This document shows positions 1 to 5,516 of a DNA stretch of 9,902 nt, one piece after another (position 1 is the first letter of the stretch; each line of letters starts with the position of its first letter). The notes under the pieces were generated by a model. It worked only from the letters and a program-made list of their open reading frames with translations. It had not been told where the DNA came from and ran no database searches. Source of the stretch: an uncultured Collinsella sp. Lineage in GTDB: Bacteria > Actinomycetota > Coriobacteriia > Coriobacteriales > Coriobacteriaceae. The stretch is from the NCBI GenBank assembly GCA_905194675.1, contig CAJJTG010000058.1, forward strand, positions 1 through 9,902, read 5' to 3'. A program made the position numbers and the translations under genes.

Positions 1-22
1 GTACTGGGACAAGCCAGCGCGA

Positions 23-1360
23 TTAGGAGTTCGCCAGGTAGTGCTTGATCTCCCACTCGGTGATCGTGGATTCGAACTTATGCCACTCGTCACGCTTCTT
101 TTTAAGGAAGAAGCTGTGGATGTGCTCACCGAGGGCATCCTTCATAAACTGCGAGTCCTCAAATACGTCGAGCGCCTCTTTGAGCGAGCGCGGCAGCGGC
201 GTGTAGCCGGCCTCGACCATCTGACGGTCGGTGAGCTTGAGCGTCTCGGCCGTGGCCTCGGGCGGGAGTTCCAGTTTGCGCTCGATGCCGTCGAGACCGG
301 CCGCCAGCGTGACGGCGTTGACCAGGTACGGGTTGGCCATGGGGTCGGGGCTGCGAAGCTCAATGCGTGTGGAAAGCTGCTTGCCGGGCTTGTAGACCGG
401 GATGCGGATCATGCTTGCGCGGTTGCGCAGGCCCCACGTGGCGTACTGCGGCACGGAGTCGCCGCCCGTGGTGATGCGCTTGTACGAATTGACCGTGGGG
501 TTGGTGATGGCGCTAATCTCGCGCGCGTGCGCCAAGATACCGGCCATATAGTGCTTGGCGACGTCGGAGAGATGGTACTTCTCGTCGCCCTCGCCCCAAA
601 AGACGTTGTTGCCGTCATGGTCGAACAGCGACTGATGCAAAAACATGGCGCTGCCGTCCTCGCCCGCCAGCGGCTTGGGCATAAAGGAGGCGTGGCAGCC
701 GCTCTCGTAAGCCTGCTGCTTAATGATGAGCTTGGCCGTGGTAATGGCGTCGGACATGCTCAGGGCCTCGGCGTGGCGCAGGCTCATGCCGTGCTGTGAG
801 CGACCGGCGGCGTGGAAGGTGTACTCCACGGGCACGGACATCTTCTCGAGCGTGAGGACCGTGTTACGACGCAGGTCGCGAGCGGCATCGCTCACCGAAA
901 GATCGAAGTAGCCCACGTTGTCGAGCGGCTCGGGCGTGTGCTCGTCGGGGAAGTAGTAATACTCCAGCTCAGCGCCCACGTTGAGCAGATAGCCAGCCTT
1001 CTCGGCCTTGCGGAACATGCGGCGCAGGGCATCGCGCGGGTCGCCGGCAAACGGCTTGCGATCGGGAGTGCACACGTCGCAGAACACGCGGGCGACGCCG
1101 TTGTGGCTCGGGCGCCACGGCAGAATCTGGAAGGTCGAGGCATCGGGGAACGCCAGCATATCGGCTTCCTCGGGCGTGGCAAAGCCCTCGATGGCCGAGC
1201 CGTCAAAGCCAATGCCCTCCTCAAATGCGACCTCGAGGTCCTCGGGGCTAATAGCAAAGTTTTTGAGGCGGCCGAGAATGTCGACAAACCACAGACGCAC
1301 AAAGCGGATATCACGCTGCTCTACGGAGCGGAGTACGTAATCGATGTTCTGCTGGTTCAT
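23..1360 (-). CDS. glnA: Glutamine synthetase family protein (GSI-alpha type, degenerate active site)
   Basis: This 445-residue protein has the full length and fold order of a GSI-alpha glutamine synthetase: an N-terminal beta-grasp domain (about residues 15-100) and a C-terminal catalytic domain (about 107-445). GS normally makes glutamine from glutamate, ammonia and ATP in the cytoplasm. Visible family motifs are GFDGSAIEGF (51-60, Asp53), AELEYYYF (130-137, Glu131 and Glu133), MPKPLAGEDGS (227-237), NPTVNSYKR (287-295), NRASMIRIP (313-321) and RIELR (332-336). Compared with canonical GS, several catalytic positions differ: the HHE-GQHE motif reads FHAAGRSQHG, so two metal-binding Glu are Ala184 and Gly191; the metal-binding His of GSGMH is Phe240; the flap Glu is Asp301. 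The Tyr site adenylylated in GSI-beta enzymes is absent. The start is supported by AAAGGGGAG, 4 nt upstream. The gene is surely of the GS family, but glutamine synthesis is doubtful. An alternative role is gamma-glutamyl ligation of another amine, or regulation. Confidence 0.93.
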   Translation of the reverse strand: MNQQNIDYVLRSVEQRDIRFVRLWFVDILGRLKNFAISPEDLEVAFEEGIGFDGSAIEGFATPEEADMLAFPDASTFQILPWRPSHNGVARVFCDVCTPDRKPFAGDPRDALRRMFRKAEKAGYLLNVGAELEYYYFPDEHTPEPLDNVGYFDLSVSDAARDLRRNTVLTLEKMSVPVEYTFHAAGRSQHGMSLRHAEALSMSDAITTAKLIIKQQAYESGCHASFMPKPLAGEDGSAMFLHQSLFDHDGNNVFWGEGDEKYHLSDVAKHYMAGILAHAREISAITNPTVNSYKRITTGGDSVPQYATWGLRNRASMIRIPVYKPGKQLSTRIELRSPDPMANPYLVNAVTLAAGLDGIERKLELPPEATAETLKLTDRQMVEAGYTPLPRSLKEALDVFEDSQFMKDALGEHIHSFFLKKKRDEWHKFESTITEWEIKHYLANS

Positions 1361-1364
1361 GTCG

Positions 1365-1373
1365 CTCCCCTTT
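1365..1373 (-). promoter_or_regulatory. Ribosome binding site of the GS-like gene
   Basis: The minus strand reads AAAGGGGAG followed by 4 nt and the ATG at 1360. It is a strong purine-rich Shine-Dalgarno sequence that fixes the start. Confidence 0.75.
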
Positions 1374-1399
1374 CTTTCGGGCGGGTTTCGACTGGTCTA

Positions 1400-1420
1400 T
1401 ATCGCAGATACTATCGCAGA
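1400..1420 (-). promoter_or_regulatory. Promoter-like region with a tandem 9-bp repeat upstream of the GS-like gene
   Basis: The plus strand has TATCGCAGA at 1400-1408 and again at 1412-1420, a direct repeat with 12-bp periodicity. On the minus strand the spacer and repeat edge form TAGTAT (1408-1413), a plausible -10 element about 48 nt from the ATG. No convincing -35 is visible. The direct repeats could be operator half-sites. The 126-bp gap between this gene and its upstream neighbour contains no clear intrinsic terminator. Confidence 0.35.
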
Positions 1421-1486
1421 AAAATGTTTCCGCAGGGTTAAAGCGTATCAAGCGCTCAAAAAACGTGCGCGAACAGGCTGTCTGAC

Positions 1487-1981
1487 TTACGCGCGATCAT
1501 AAAGGATCACTCCTTCGCGCTCGATTACCGCGGCAAGATCGTCATCAAGATGATCACTCGAGACGAGATCAACCTGCCTCCCGGTTTCCTTGCGCACTGC
1601 CTCGCCAAACGCCGACAACGCAAAAAGACCAAAGCCCTGCTCGCGATCGACTTCGAGGCGCAAGTCGATATCACTATCTGCACGCGCCTCGCCACGGGCA
1701 TACGATCCAAATAGGATCACGGTTTTGATGGCGGGAATCGGGCTGGCTGCCTCGCGGACGGCGGACTCAATCTGAGCGGTATCCAAAATGCCCGCTGTGG
1801 CGCTTTCGCTCGCAGAGCTTTTACCGAGTGAAGGCACAAACGGCAGCGAGCGCTCGCGCAACATCTGCCTCATGAACATATTGACCGCAACGGACGAAGT
1901 CATGCCGAGTTCTTCGCACAGCTCGGCAAATGAATCTTTAATTGACGAGTCCACTCGAACACTCAGCACAGACGCAGCCAT
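1487..1981 (-). CDS. RelB/DinJ-like ribbon-helix-helix protein fused to a minimal nucleotidyltransferase (MNT) domain
   Basis: This is a 164-residue two-domain protein. Residues 1-50 look like a RelB/DinJ-family antitoxin N-terminus (VLSVRVDSSIKDSF, then a helix-turn-helix-like stretch around MTSSVAVNMFMRQ), the ribbon-helix-helix part that dimerises and binds operators. A Ser/Ala-rich linker (about 51-65) leads to a Pol-beta-type nucleotidyltransferase domain (about 67-164). That domain has the full signature GSYARGEARADSDID (Gly92-Ser93-x10-Asp104-x-Asp106) and a third acidic residue in QVDLV (Asp138), so it looks catalytically intact. Family knowledge: MNT proteins act as antitoxins that AMPylate HEPN toxins, and some related nucleotidyltransferases are themselves toxins. 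Here no HEPN, RelE or YafQ gene lies next to it. The ATG is preceded by AGGAGGT, 4 nt upstream. It lies 42 bp downstream of the LacI-type gene. The domain calls are firm; the biological role is unknown. Confidence 0.88.
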   Translation of the reverse strand: MAASVLSVRVDSSIKDSFAELCEELGMTSSVAVNMFMRQMLRERSLPFVPSLGKSSASESATAGILDTAQIESAVREAASPIPAIKTVILFGSYARGEARADSDIDLRLEVDREQGFGLFALSAFGEAVRKETGRQVDLVSSDHLDDDLAAVIEREGVILYDRA

Positions 1982-1985
1982 GGAT

Positions 1986-1992
1986 ACCTCCT
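1986..1992 (-). promoter_or_regulatory. Ribosome binding site of the RHH-MNT gene
   Basis: AGGAGGT on the minus strand, 4 nt before the ATG at 1981. It is a near-perfect Shine-Dalgarno sequence and supports this start. Confidence 0.8.
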
Positions 1993-2005
1993 GTATGACA
2001 TTGTC

Positions 2006-2014
2006 TATATAATA
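2006..2014 (-). promoter_or_regulatory. Possible -10 region of the RHH-MNT gene
   Basis: A very AT-rich stretch, TATTATATA on the minus strand, lies 25-33 nt from the ATG and stands out in a GC-rich background. It includes TATTAT (2009-2014). The matching -35 would fall inside the 3' end of the LacI-type gene and is weak (TTCGAC at 2034-2039 has a spacer that is too long). RHH antitoxins usually autoregulate by binding near such sites, but I cannot define an operator. Confidence 0.35.
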
Positions 2015-2023
2015 TCACACAGA

Positions 2024-3046
2024 CTAGCGCGAGGTCGAAGCGCGGTGTTCGATGTGACCGGGGATCTCGATGCGCTTGGGGGCGAGCTTTGCGGCGTCGC
2101 CCACCGTAGTGGTAACGACGTCGATGCGCTCGGACAGACGCTCGATTACGCGCTCGGCGATGGTGTGGGTGTCTTGCGCGGCCGTGGTCACACCGCCAAA
2201 GAGCACGTGGTTCCAGGGGTAATCGTCAAACGTTGCGATCTTAAGGCCCGCCGGCAGCGAGGGACCCAGCTGCGCCAGTGCCTCGGTCAGGCGCAGGAAG
2301 ACCAGGCCGTTGACGGCAATGAGGCCGAGCTTTTTACCCGCATAGCCGCGGATGGTCTCGTCCAGGCGACTGACACCCTCGGCACCACCGTCCGCCAAGG
2401 TGACGACCTCGCCGGCCAGGCCGCGGCGCGAGAGCTCGTCGGCAAACGCCTCAGCGCGCTCACGACGCACGGGGCTGTCATCGCTTGCCTCGGTAAGCAG
2501 GCACAGACGCTCGCTGCCCGCAGCAGCCAAGGCGTCTACCAGGCCGGCGACCAGCTCACGGTTGTTAGATGTCACCAGATCGATGCCGCCATCGGCAACA
2601 TCGCGGTCGAGCAGCACAACGGGTAGGCGTCCCGCTGCCGCGGCGATCGCCTCGTCGTTGCCGCCACAGGTGTTGACGACCAGGCCGTCCACGCCGGCAT
2701 CGATAAGTCTGGTGAGCGACTCTGCCTCCTTGGCGGGGTCGTTGCCGCTAATGGCCGTCATGAGCGAGCAGCCGCGCGCGGCGGCGCTGGCGGAAAGCCC
2801 TTCGAGCATGGCGCTGGAGAACGGGTTGGCGATGTCGGCCAGAATCACGCCGATGAGGTTGGTGCGCGAGCTGCGCAGATTGCGTGCGGCGGCACGTGGG
2901 CGATAGCCGGTGCGCTCGATAACCGCCGCGATGCGGGCGCGGGTCTCCTCGGTCATCTGCCCGGGGCGGTTATTGAGATAGCGCGAGACCGTGGCCGGGC
3001 TCACGCCCGCCGCGGCGGCAATGTCCTTGATTCTCATCTGCGCCAT
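2024..3046 (-). CDS. LacI-family transcriptional regulator
   Basis: This is a 340-residue LacI/GalR-type regulator. Residues 4-50 form the helix-turn-helix (MRIKDIAAAAGVSPATVSRY, ending ERTGYRP), followed by a hinge helix (RAAARNLRSS, 51-60) and a periplasmic-binding-protein-like sensor domain (about 63-330) beginning LIGVILADIANPFSSAML. Such proteins bind palindromic operators as dimers and respond to a sugar or related ligand. The C-terminal stretch TFDDYPWNHVLFGGVTTAAQ recalls KdgR-like members that sense sugar acids, but this is a weak hint. The frame is open further upstream to an ATG at 3136. I chose the ATG at 3046 because GGGG stands 6 nt before it and the HTH begins there, as in most family members. 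MRIKDI at 3037 is the other candidate. No catabolic operon is adjacent, so its target is not identifiable here. Confidence 0.93.
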   Translation of the reverse strand: MAQMRIKDIAAAAGVSPATVSRYLNNRPGQMTEETRARIAAVIERTGYRPRAAARNLRSSRTNLIGVILADIANPFSSAMLEGLSASAAARGCSLMTAISGNDPAKEAESLTRLIDAGVDGLVVNTCGGNDEAIAAAAGRLPVVLLDRDVADGGIDLVTSNNRELVAGLVDALAAAGSERLCLLTEASDDSPVRRERAEAFADELSRRGLAGEVVTLADGGAEGVSRLDETIRGYAGKKLGLIAVNGLVFLRLTEALAQLGPSLPAGLKIATFDDYPWNHVLFGGVTTAAQDTHTIAERVIERLSERIDVVTTTVGDAAKLAPKRIEIPGHIEHRASTSR

Positions 3047-3052
3047 AGCGCA

Positions 3053-3056
3053 CCCC
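3053..3056 (-). promoter_or_regulatory. Start-deciding ribosome binding site of the LacI-type gene
   Basis: GGGG on the minus strand lies 6 nt before the ATG at 3046. The more distal ATG (3136) has no comparable purine run, so 3046 is preferred. The match is modest. Confidence 0.45.
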
Positions 3057-3083
3057 GTTTCCCCATTGTCGGCAGTCTGAGCC

Positions 3084-3115
3084 ATTTTAGGCATTTTTAA
3101 TAATTTCGGTTGCAA
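3084..3115 (-). promoter_or_regulatory. Possible promoter of the LacI-type gene
   Basis: The minus strand holds an AT-rich segment with TAAAAT (3084-3089) and, upstream, TTGCAA (3110-3115). The 20-bp spacing is longer than ideal. It sits at a suitable distance from the preferred start at 3046 and would fall inside the coding frame if the 3136 start were used. Confidence 0.3.
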
Positions 3116-3168
3116 AACGCTGTAGGTGAGCAGCATCGTTTTGCGTCTCGAGCAGATGCGATGATGGG

Positions 3169-3861
3169 CTAGATAGACGAGTCTTTGGACAGCTCGAAAT
3201 AGTCGGGATACAAGGCGATAACCGGGCCCTGCTCCTCGGGCATCAGGTGCAAGTGCGTCTCGGCCAGATAGCTCGCCGTGTCGGTATCGCCCCTCTTAAT
3301 GGCCTCGAGAATCCGGCGATGCTGTCGACGAATCGGCTCCCAATCCAGATCCTGCGACACCATACGCAACCAGTTGTATCGCTCAAAATGCGTGTTGACG
3401 CTCTTCATCCAATCCCACAGCATGTGACGACCGGCAATCTCAAAACACGTCTCATGAAACAGGTTATCCAAGTCGAAAAAGCGACGCGTCTCGCTATGGT
3501 CGAGCGACTCGGACTCGGCAAGAATCTGCTCGAGCCGATGCTTTTGCTCGGACGTGGCAGCCGAACAACATTTAATGAGTACGCTTCTTTCGAGTTTCTC
3601 GCGCAAGAAACAGGCATTCTCGGCGTGTTCCATGCTGATCTTAGAGACGTAGGTACCACTCTTGGGACGCGTTTCCACCAGCTCTTGCTCGCGCAGGCGC
3701 ACAAAGGACTCGCGAATTGGCGTGCGCCCGATCCCCGTCTCCTTTTCCAAACCAATCGCCGAAAGGCGCGTGCCGGGCCTAAGCTCGGCATAGATGATCT
3801 TGGAGCGCAGTGCGTTGTATGCCTGATCTTGCAGGCTCTGATAATGCTGGTGTTGTTCCAT
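3169..3861 (-). CDS. GntR-family transcriptional regulator, FCD (FadR) subfamily
   Basis: This is a 230-residue regulator. Residues 8-75 form the GntR winged helix (PGTRLSAIGLEKETGIGRTP, then IRESFVRLREQELVETRPKS, GTYVSKI). Residues about 82-208 form the all-helical FCD ligand-binding domain. The likely FCD metal ligands are present: Asp132 and His136 in DNLFH, His181 in QHRRI and His203 in ETHLH. FCD regulators usually respond to carboxylic acids or sugar acids and act as dimers on DNA. The frame is open upstream to a GTG at 3903, but that codon lacks a Shine-Dalgarno sequence, whereas GAGGG stands 4 nt before the ATG at 3861. The LacI-type gene begins 122 bp downstream, so the two regulators are tandem neighbours but probably separately expressed. 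No ligand can be assigned. Confidence 0.92.
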   Translation of the reverse strand: MEQHQHYQSLQDQAYNALRSKIIYAELRPGTRLSAIGLEKETGIGRTPIRESFVRLREQELVETRPKSGTYVSKISMEHAENACFLREKLERSVLIKCCSAATSEQKHRLEQILAESESLDHSETRRFFDLDNLFHETCFEIAGRHMLWDWMKSVNTHFERYNWLRMVSQDLDWEPIRRQHRRILEAIKRGDTDTASYLAETHLHLMPEEQGPVIALYPDYFELSKDSSI

Positions 3862-3865
3862 AAAG

Positions 3866-3870
3866 CCCTC
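3866..3870 (-). promoter_or_regulatory. Start-deciding ribosome binding site of the GntR gene
   Basis: GAGGG on the minus strand, 4 nt before the ATG at 3861. It favours that ATG over the upstream GTG at 3903. Confidence 0.55.
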
Positions 3871-3906
3871 GGATGAAGCCCACGGTTTGTCGAATTCCAC
3901 CACGTA

Positions 3907-3917
3907 ATACTATCGCA
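3907..3917 (-). promoter_or_regulatory. -10-like element upstream of the GntR gene (TGCGATAGTAT)
   Basis: The minus strand reads TGCGATAGTAT, containing TAGTAT (3907-3912) about 46 nt before the ATG at 3861. The same 11-mer occurs about 48 nt before the GS-like gene's ATG (1408-1418). No -35 hexamer is evident. If this is the promoter, the GTG at 3903 would be almost at the transcription start, which again favours the ATG at 3861. Confidence 0.35.
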
Positions 3918-3924
3918 TCGACAC

Positions 3925-3965
3925 GCCCCAGCTCCCAATCAGTCTTTTTGGGACGGGGCTCTTTT
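3925..3965. terminator. Hairpin between the AlbA_2 and GntR genes, possible terminator
   Basis: GCCCC (3925-3929) pairs with GGGGC (3955-3959), and TCCCAA (3933-3938) pairs with TTGGGA (3948-3953) across a small internal loop. The plus-strand reading ends in TCTTTT. On the minus strand, the direction of the gene that ends at 3969, the hairpin comes directly after the stop codon but is followed by GTGTC rather than a T-run. Termination of the AlbA_2 transcript here is therefore possible but not strongly supported. Confidence 0.45.
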
Positions 3966-3968
3966 GGA

Positions 3969-5222
3969 CTATGAGCGCTCGTATTTCGTAGCGCGGCCTG
4001 TCCCCTGCTTTACAATTGCGCTTCGACCAATCAGCGATTCGAGTGCCGCCAACGTCCGCATGCGGCTCAGCCCCGTCTGTTTTTCAATCTCGCTTCGCGA
4101 CATAATTCGCCCGCCCGACAAGGCCTTGAGAACCAGGACCTCTTCCTCGGACCCTTCAAAGGCATCGGTAACGGGCAATGTGACGGCCACCATGCCGCCG
4201 CGAACATCAAAAATTGGTTGATTGATCGAATCGCGATAGACACGTCTAATGCGCGCAATTCCCGTACCAAATTTCTCGATGTAATCCAGCTTTAAAAAGA
4301 CCTCGGCGACAATTGGGTTTCTGAGCACAGATATCTGCCCATACAGGTATTGTTCCGTCGTCAAACCGGCAGGCAGCGATCCGGGGGAGGTCACAACGAC
4401 ACGATCATCGTACAGGGCAATTTGAACGTTCGCTCGAACGTCCCACGTCCGATGCACCAAAGCGTTTGCAACAGTTTCGCGGAATGCCTCAAGAGGAATT
4501 CGATCGGTTTGGACGCGCTCCATTCCTTCGATACGCTCATAACGGTAGTAGCGTGCAAACATAGCCACTGCCCTGTCCACCTGCTCAATTGCGGATACAT
4601 TTGTCGCCGCCTCGCGATCCAAGATCACATCCTCGGTATCACCAAAACGGACGCAGTCGATGCCCGGAAAATCATTCTTATCCGCTAAAATCGCCGCGGC
4701 ATTGGTATAGCCATCCTTGCCGAGCAAGCGGAGCGTACGCATGATATCCGGCGTTAGCTCGGAAATGCCGAGGTGTTCAACACACTTATGCTCGAGCGTA
4801 TGAAAGCCCAAGTCCTGGCAAGCCGACGTGAGCGCGTCGAACGTTACGTTGCTGCCTTCGAGCGTCAGCCTGCCATACTCAAACCGGTCGACCTCCACCG
4901 TTGCCGAATCGTTTCGCCTGTAGGCCTTTCCCTTGCTTCGATAGGGTTTGTCCTGGCCCTCATAAACCGTAAGGATTACGGTCCCGTGTTTCTCATCGCG
5001 CTCGAGCGTGTAACGGGGAGCGGGATCCAAGCTGTCATTAATCATGTTCTCGATGCGGAGACACTCTGCGACCGGATCTGCAAGGCCGACAGCCACGCCC
5101 TCGTCATCAACGCCAAACTCAATCTTGCCCGTCCCGTAGTTTGCATAGGCGCTCACCGTTTTAAGAAACGTCGGCGTAACGCTTTCCTTGTATTCGACTG
5201 TAGGGTTCTCTCTAACAACCAT
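3969..5222 (-). CDS. AlbA_2/Schlafen-type ATP-binding protein with C-terminal winged helix
   Basis: This 417-residue protein has the architecture of the COG2865-type putative regulators often annotated as RecG-related or ATP-binding proteins. Residues about 5-115 are the AlbA_2 (Schlafen) domain, a nucleic-acid-binding fold, with VEYKES near the start and NYGTGKIEFGVDDEGVAVG. Residues about 240-350 resemble a GHKL ATPase: FRETVANALVHR with the N-box Asn253, then SPGSLPAG and FGTGI. Residues about 362-417 form a winged helix (SRSEIEKQTGLSRMRTLAAL). The likely role is regulatory and cytoplasmic; the substrate is unknown. The frame extends to an ATG at 5249, but a TATAAT lies only about 11 nt before it. 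The ATG at 5222 has GAGAGGG upstream and is preferred. By eye its base composition is less GC-rich than the neighbouring genes, which hints at horizontal acquisition. A long inverted repeat abuts its promoter. Confidence 0.88.
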   Translation of the reverse strand: MVVRENPTVEYKESVTPTFLKTVSAYANYGTGKIEFGVDDEGVAVGLADPVAECLRIENMINDSLDPAPRYTLERDEKHGTVILTVYEGQDKPYRSKGKAYRRNDSATVEVDRFEYGRLTLEGSNVTFDALTSACQDLGFHTLEHKCVEHLGISELTPDIMRTLRLLGKDGYTNAAAILADKNDFPGIDCVRFGDTEDVILDREAATNVSAIEQVDRAVAMFARYYRYERIEGMERVQTDRIPLEAFRETVANALVHRTWDVRANVQIALYDDRVVVTSPGSLPAGLTTEQYLYGQISVLRNPIVAEVFLKLDYIEKFGTGIARIRRVYRDSINQPIFDVRGGMVAVTLPVTDAFEGSEEEVLVLKALSGGRIMSRSEIEKQTGLSRMRTLAALESLIGRSAIVKQGTGRATKYERS

Positions 5223-5230
5223 ATGCACAA

Positions 5231-5237
5231 CCCTCTC
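5231..5237 (-). promoter_or_regulatory. Start-deciding ribosome binding site of the AlbA_2 gene
   Basis: GAGAGGG on the minus strand, 8 nt before the ATG at 5222. The upstream in-frame ATG at 5249 has no such site. Confidence 0.5.
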
Positions 5238-5259
5238 GTTTCGTACCATTCATAACCGT

Positions 5260-5265
5260 ATTATA
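5260..5265 (-). promoter_or_regulatory. Consensus -10 box (TATAAT) of the AlbA_2 gene
   Basis: A perfect TATAAT on the minus strand lies 38-43 nt before the ATG at 5222. Its upstream edge overlaps the inverted repeat at 5265-5319 by one base. The hexamer at the -35 distance is not a good match (CAGTAC at a 17-bp spacer), so the promoter may depend on an activator or be weak. Confidence 0.55.
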
Positions 5266-5319
5266 AGACGAAAACCGTTTGCGTACTGATTTATCAAAGA
5301 CGCAAACGGTTTTCGTCTT
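5265..5319. repeat. Perfect 20-bp inverted repeat upstream of the AlbA_2 gene
   Basis: The arm 5265-5284 (AAGACGAAAACCGTTTGCGT) is the exact reverse complement of 5300-5319, with a 15-nt spacer. It starts at the -10 box of the AlbA_2 gene and covers its spacer and -35 region. Neither strand shows a long T-run right after the stem, so it looks more like an operator or a cruciform/DNA-binding site than an intrinsic terminator. An autoregulatory site for the downstream winged-helix protein is a reasonable inference. Confidence 0.8.
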
Positions 5320-5415
5320 TATTTGCGTACGGAATTAAGACGCATAATTTCGCTTTCGTATGGCTCAATACCGGACACAGACTGTTTTCGTCTGTCAATA
5401 CGCCTGCAATCCAAA
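5320..5415. other. Repeat-bearing intergenic DNA without a gene
   Basis: This stretch holds no credible coding region. It contains a second copy of TTTGCGTAC (5322-5330; first at 5278-5286), a second AAGACGCA (5337-5344; first at 5297-5304), and a small hairpin ACAGAC (5377-5382)/GTCTGT (5390-5395). The loop and right arm of that hairpin carry another GTTTTCGTCT (5384-5393; also 5309-5318). These pieces echo the large inverted repeat next to it. Confidence 0.5.
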
Positions 5416-5417
5416 CG

Positions 5418-5454
5418 AAAAGAGCCCCGAGCTCGTATGAACTCGGGGCTCTTT
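5418..5454 (-). terminator. Intrinsic terminator of the oxidoreductase gene
   Basis: The 13-bp arms 5419-5431 and 5442-5454 (AAAGAGCCCCGAG and its reverse complement) form a perfect GC-rich stem around a 10-nt loop. On the minus strand it ends in TTTT, then CGTTT. It lies 135 nt past the stop codon at 5590, giving a long 3' untranslated region. The symmetry would also allow weak termination on the plus strand, which has three T. Confidence 0.85.
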
Positions 5455-5516
5455 GTGCCGCACATCTATGAGAGGAGAAATTCGATGCGTACGGGCGCTA
5501 CTCCATGAAGCCGCAA

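Noticed and set aside
41..1441. Long open frames on the plus strand opposite the GS-like gene
   Set aside because: They mirror the GC-biased codons of the minus-strand gene, show no recognisable domain or ribosome binding site, and overlap a clearly conserved protein.
3047..3136. 30-residue N-terminal extension of the LacI-type protein
   Set aside because: There is no ribosome binding site at 3136. The extension covers a likely promoter and lacks similarity to family members, which begin at the HTH.
5260..5320. The 20-bp inverted repeat as the end of an insertion sequence or a CRISPR unit
   Set aside because: There is no transposase or target-site duplication nearby and no regularly spaced repeats with unique spacers.
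5323..5508. Plus-strand 61-codon frame, and inside it a 7-codon frame (ATG at 5485) behind AGGAG
   Set aside because: The longer frame runs straight through the 13-bp-stem terminator. The short one (MRTGATP) has a good-looking ribosome site but no promoter or downstream gene on this strand, so it is probably chance.
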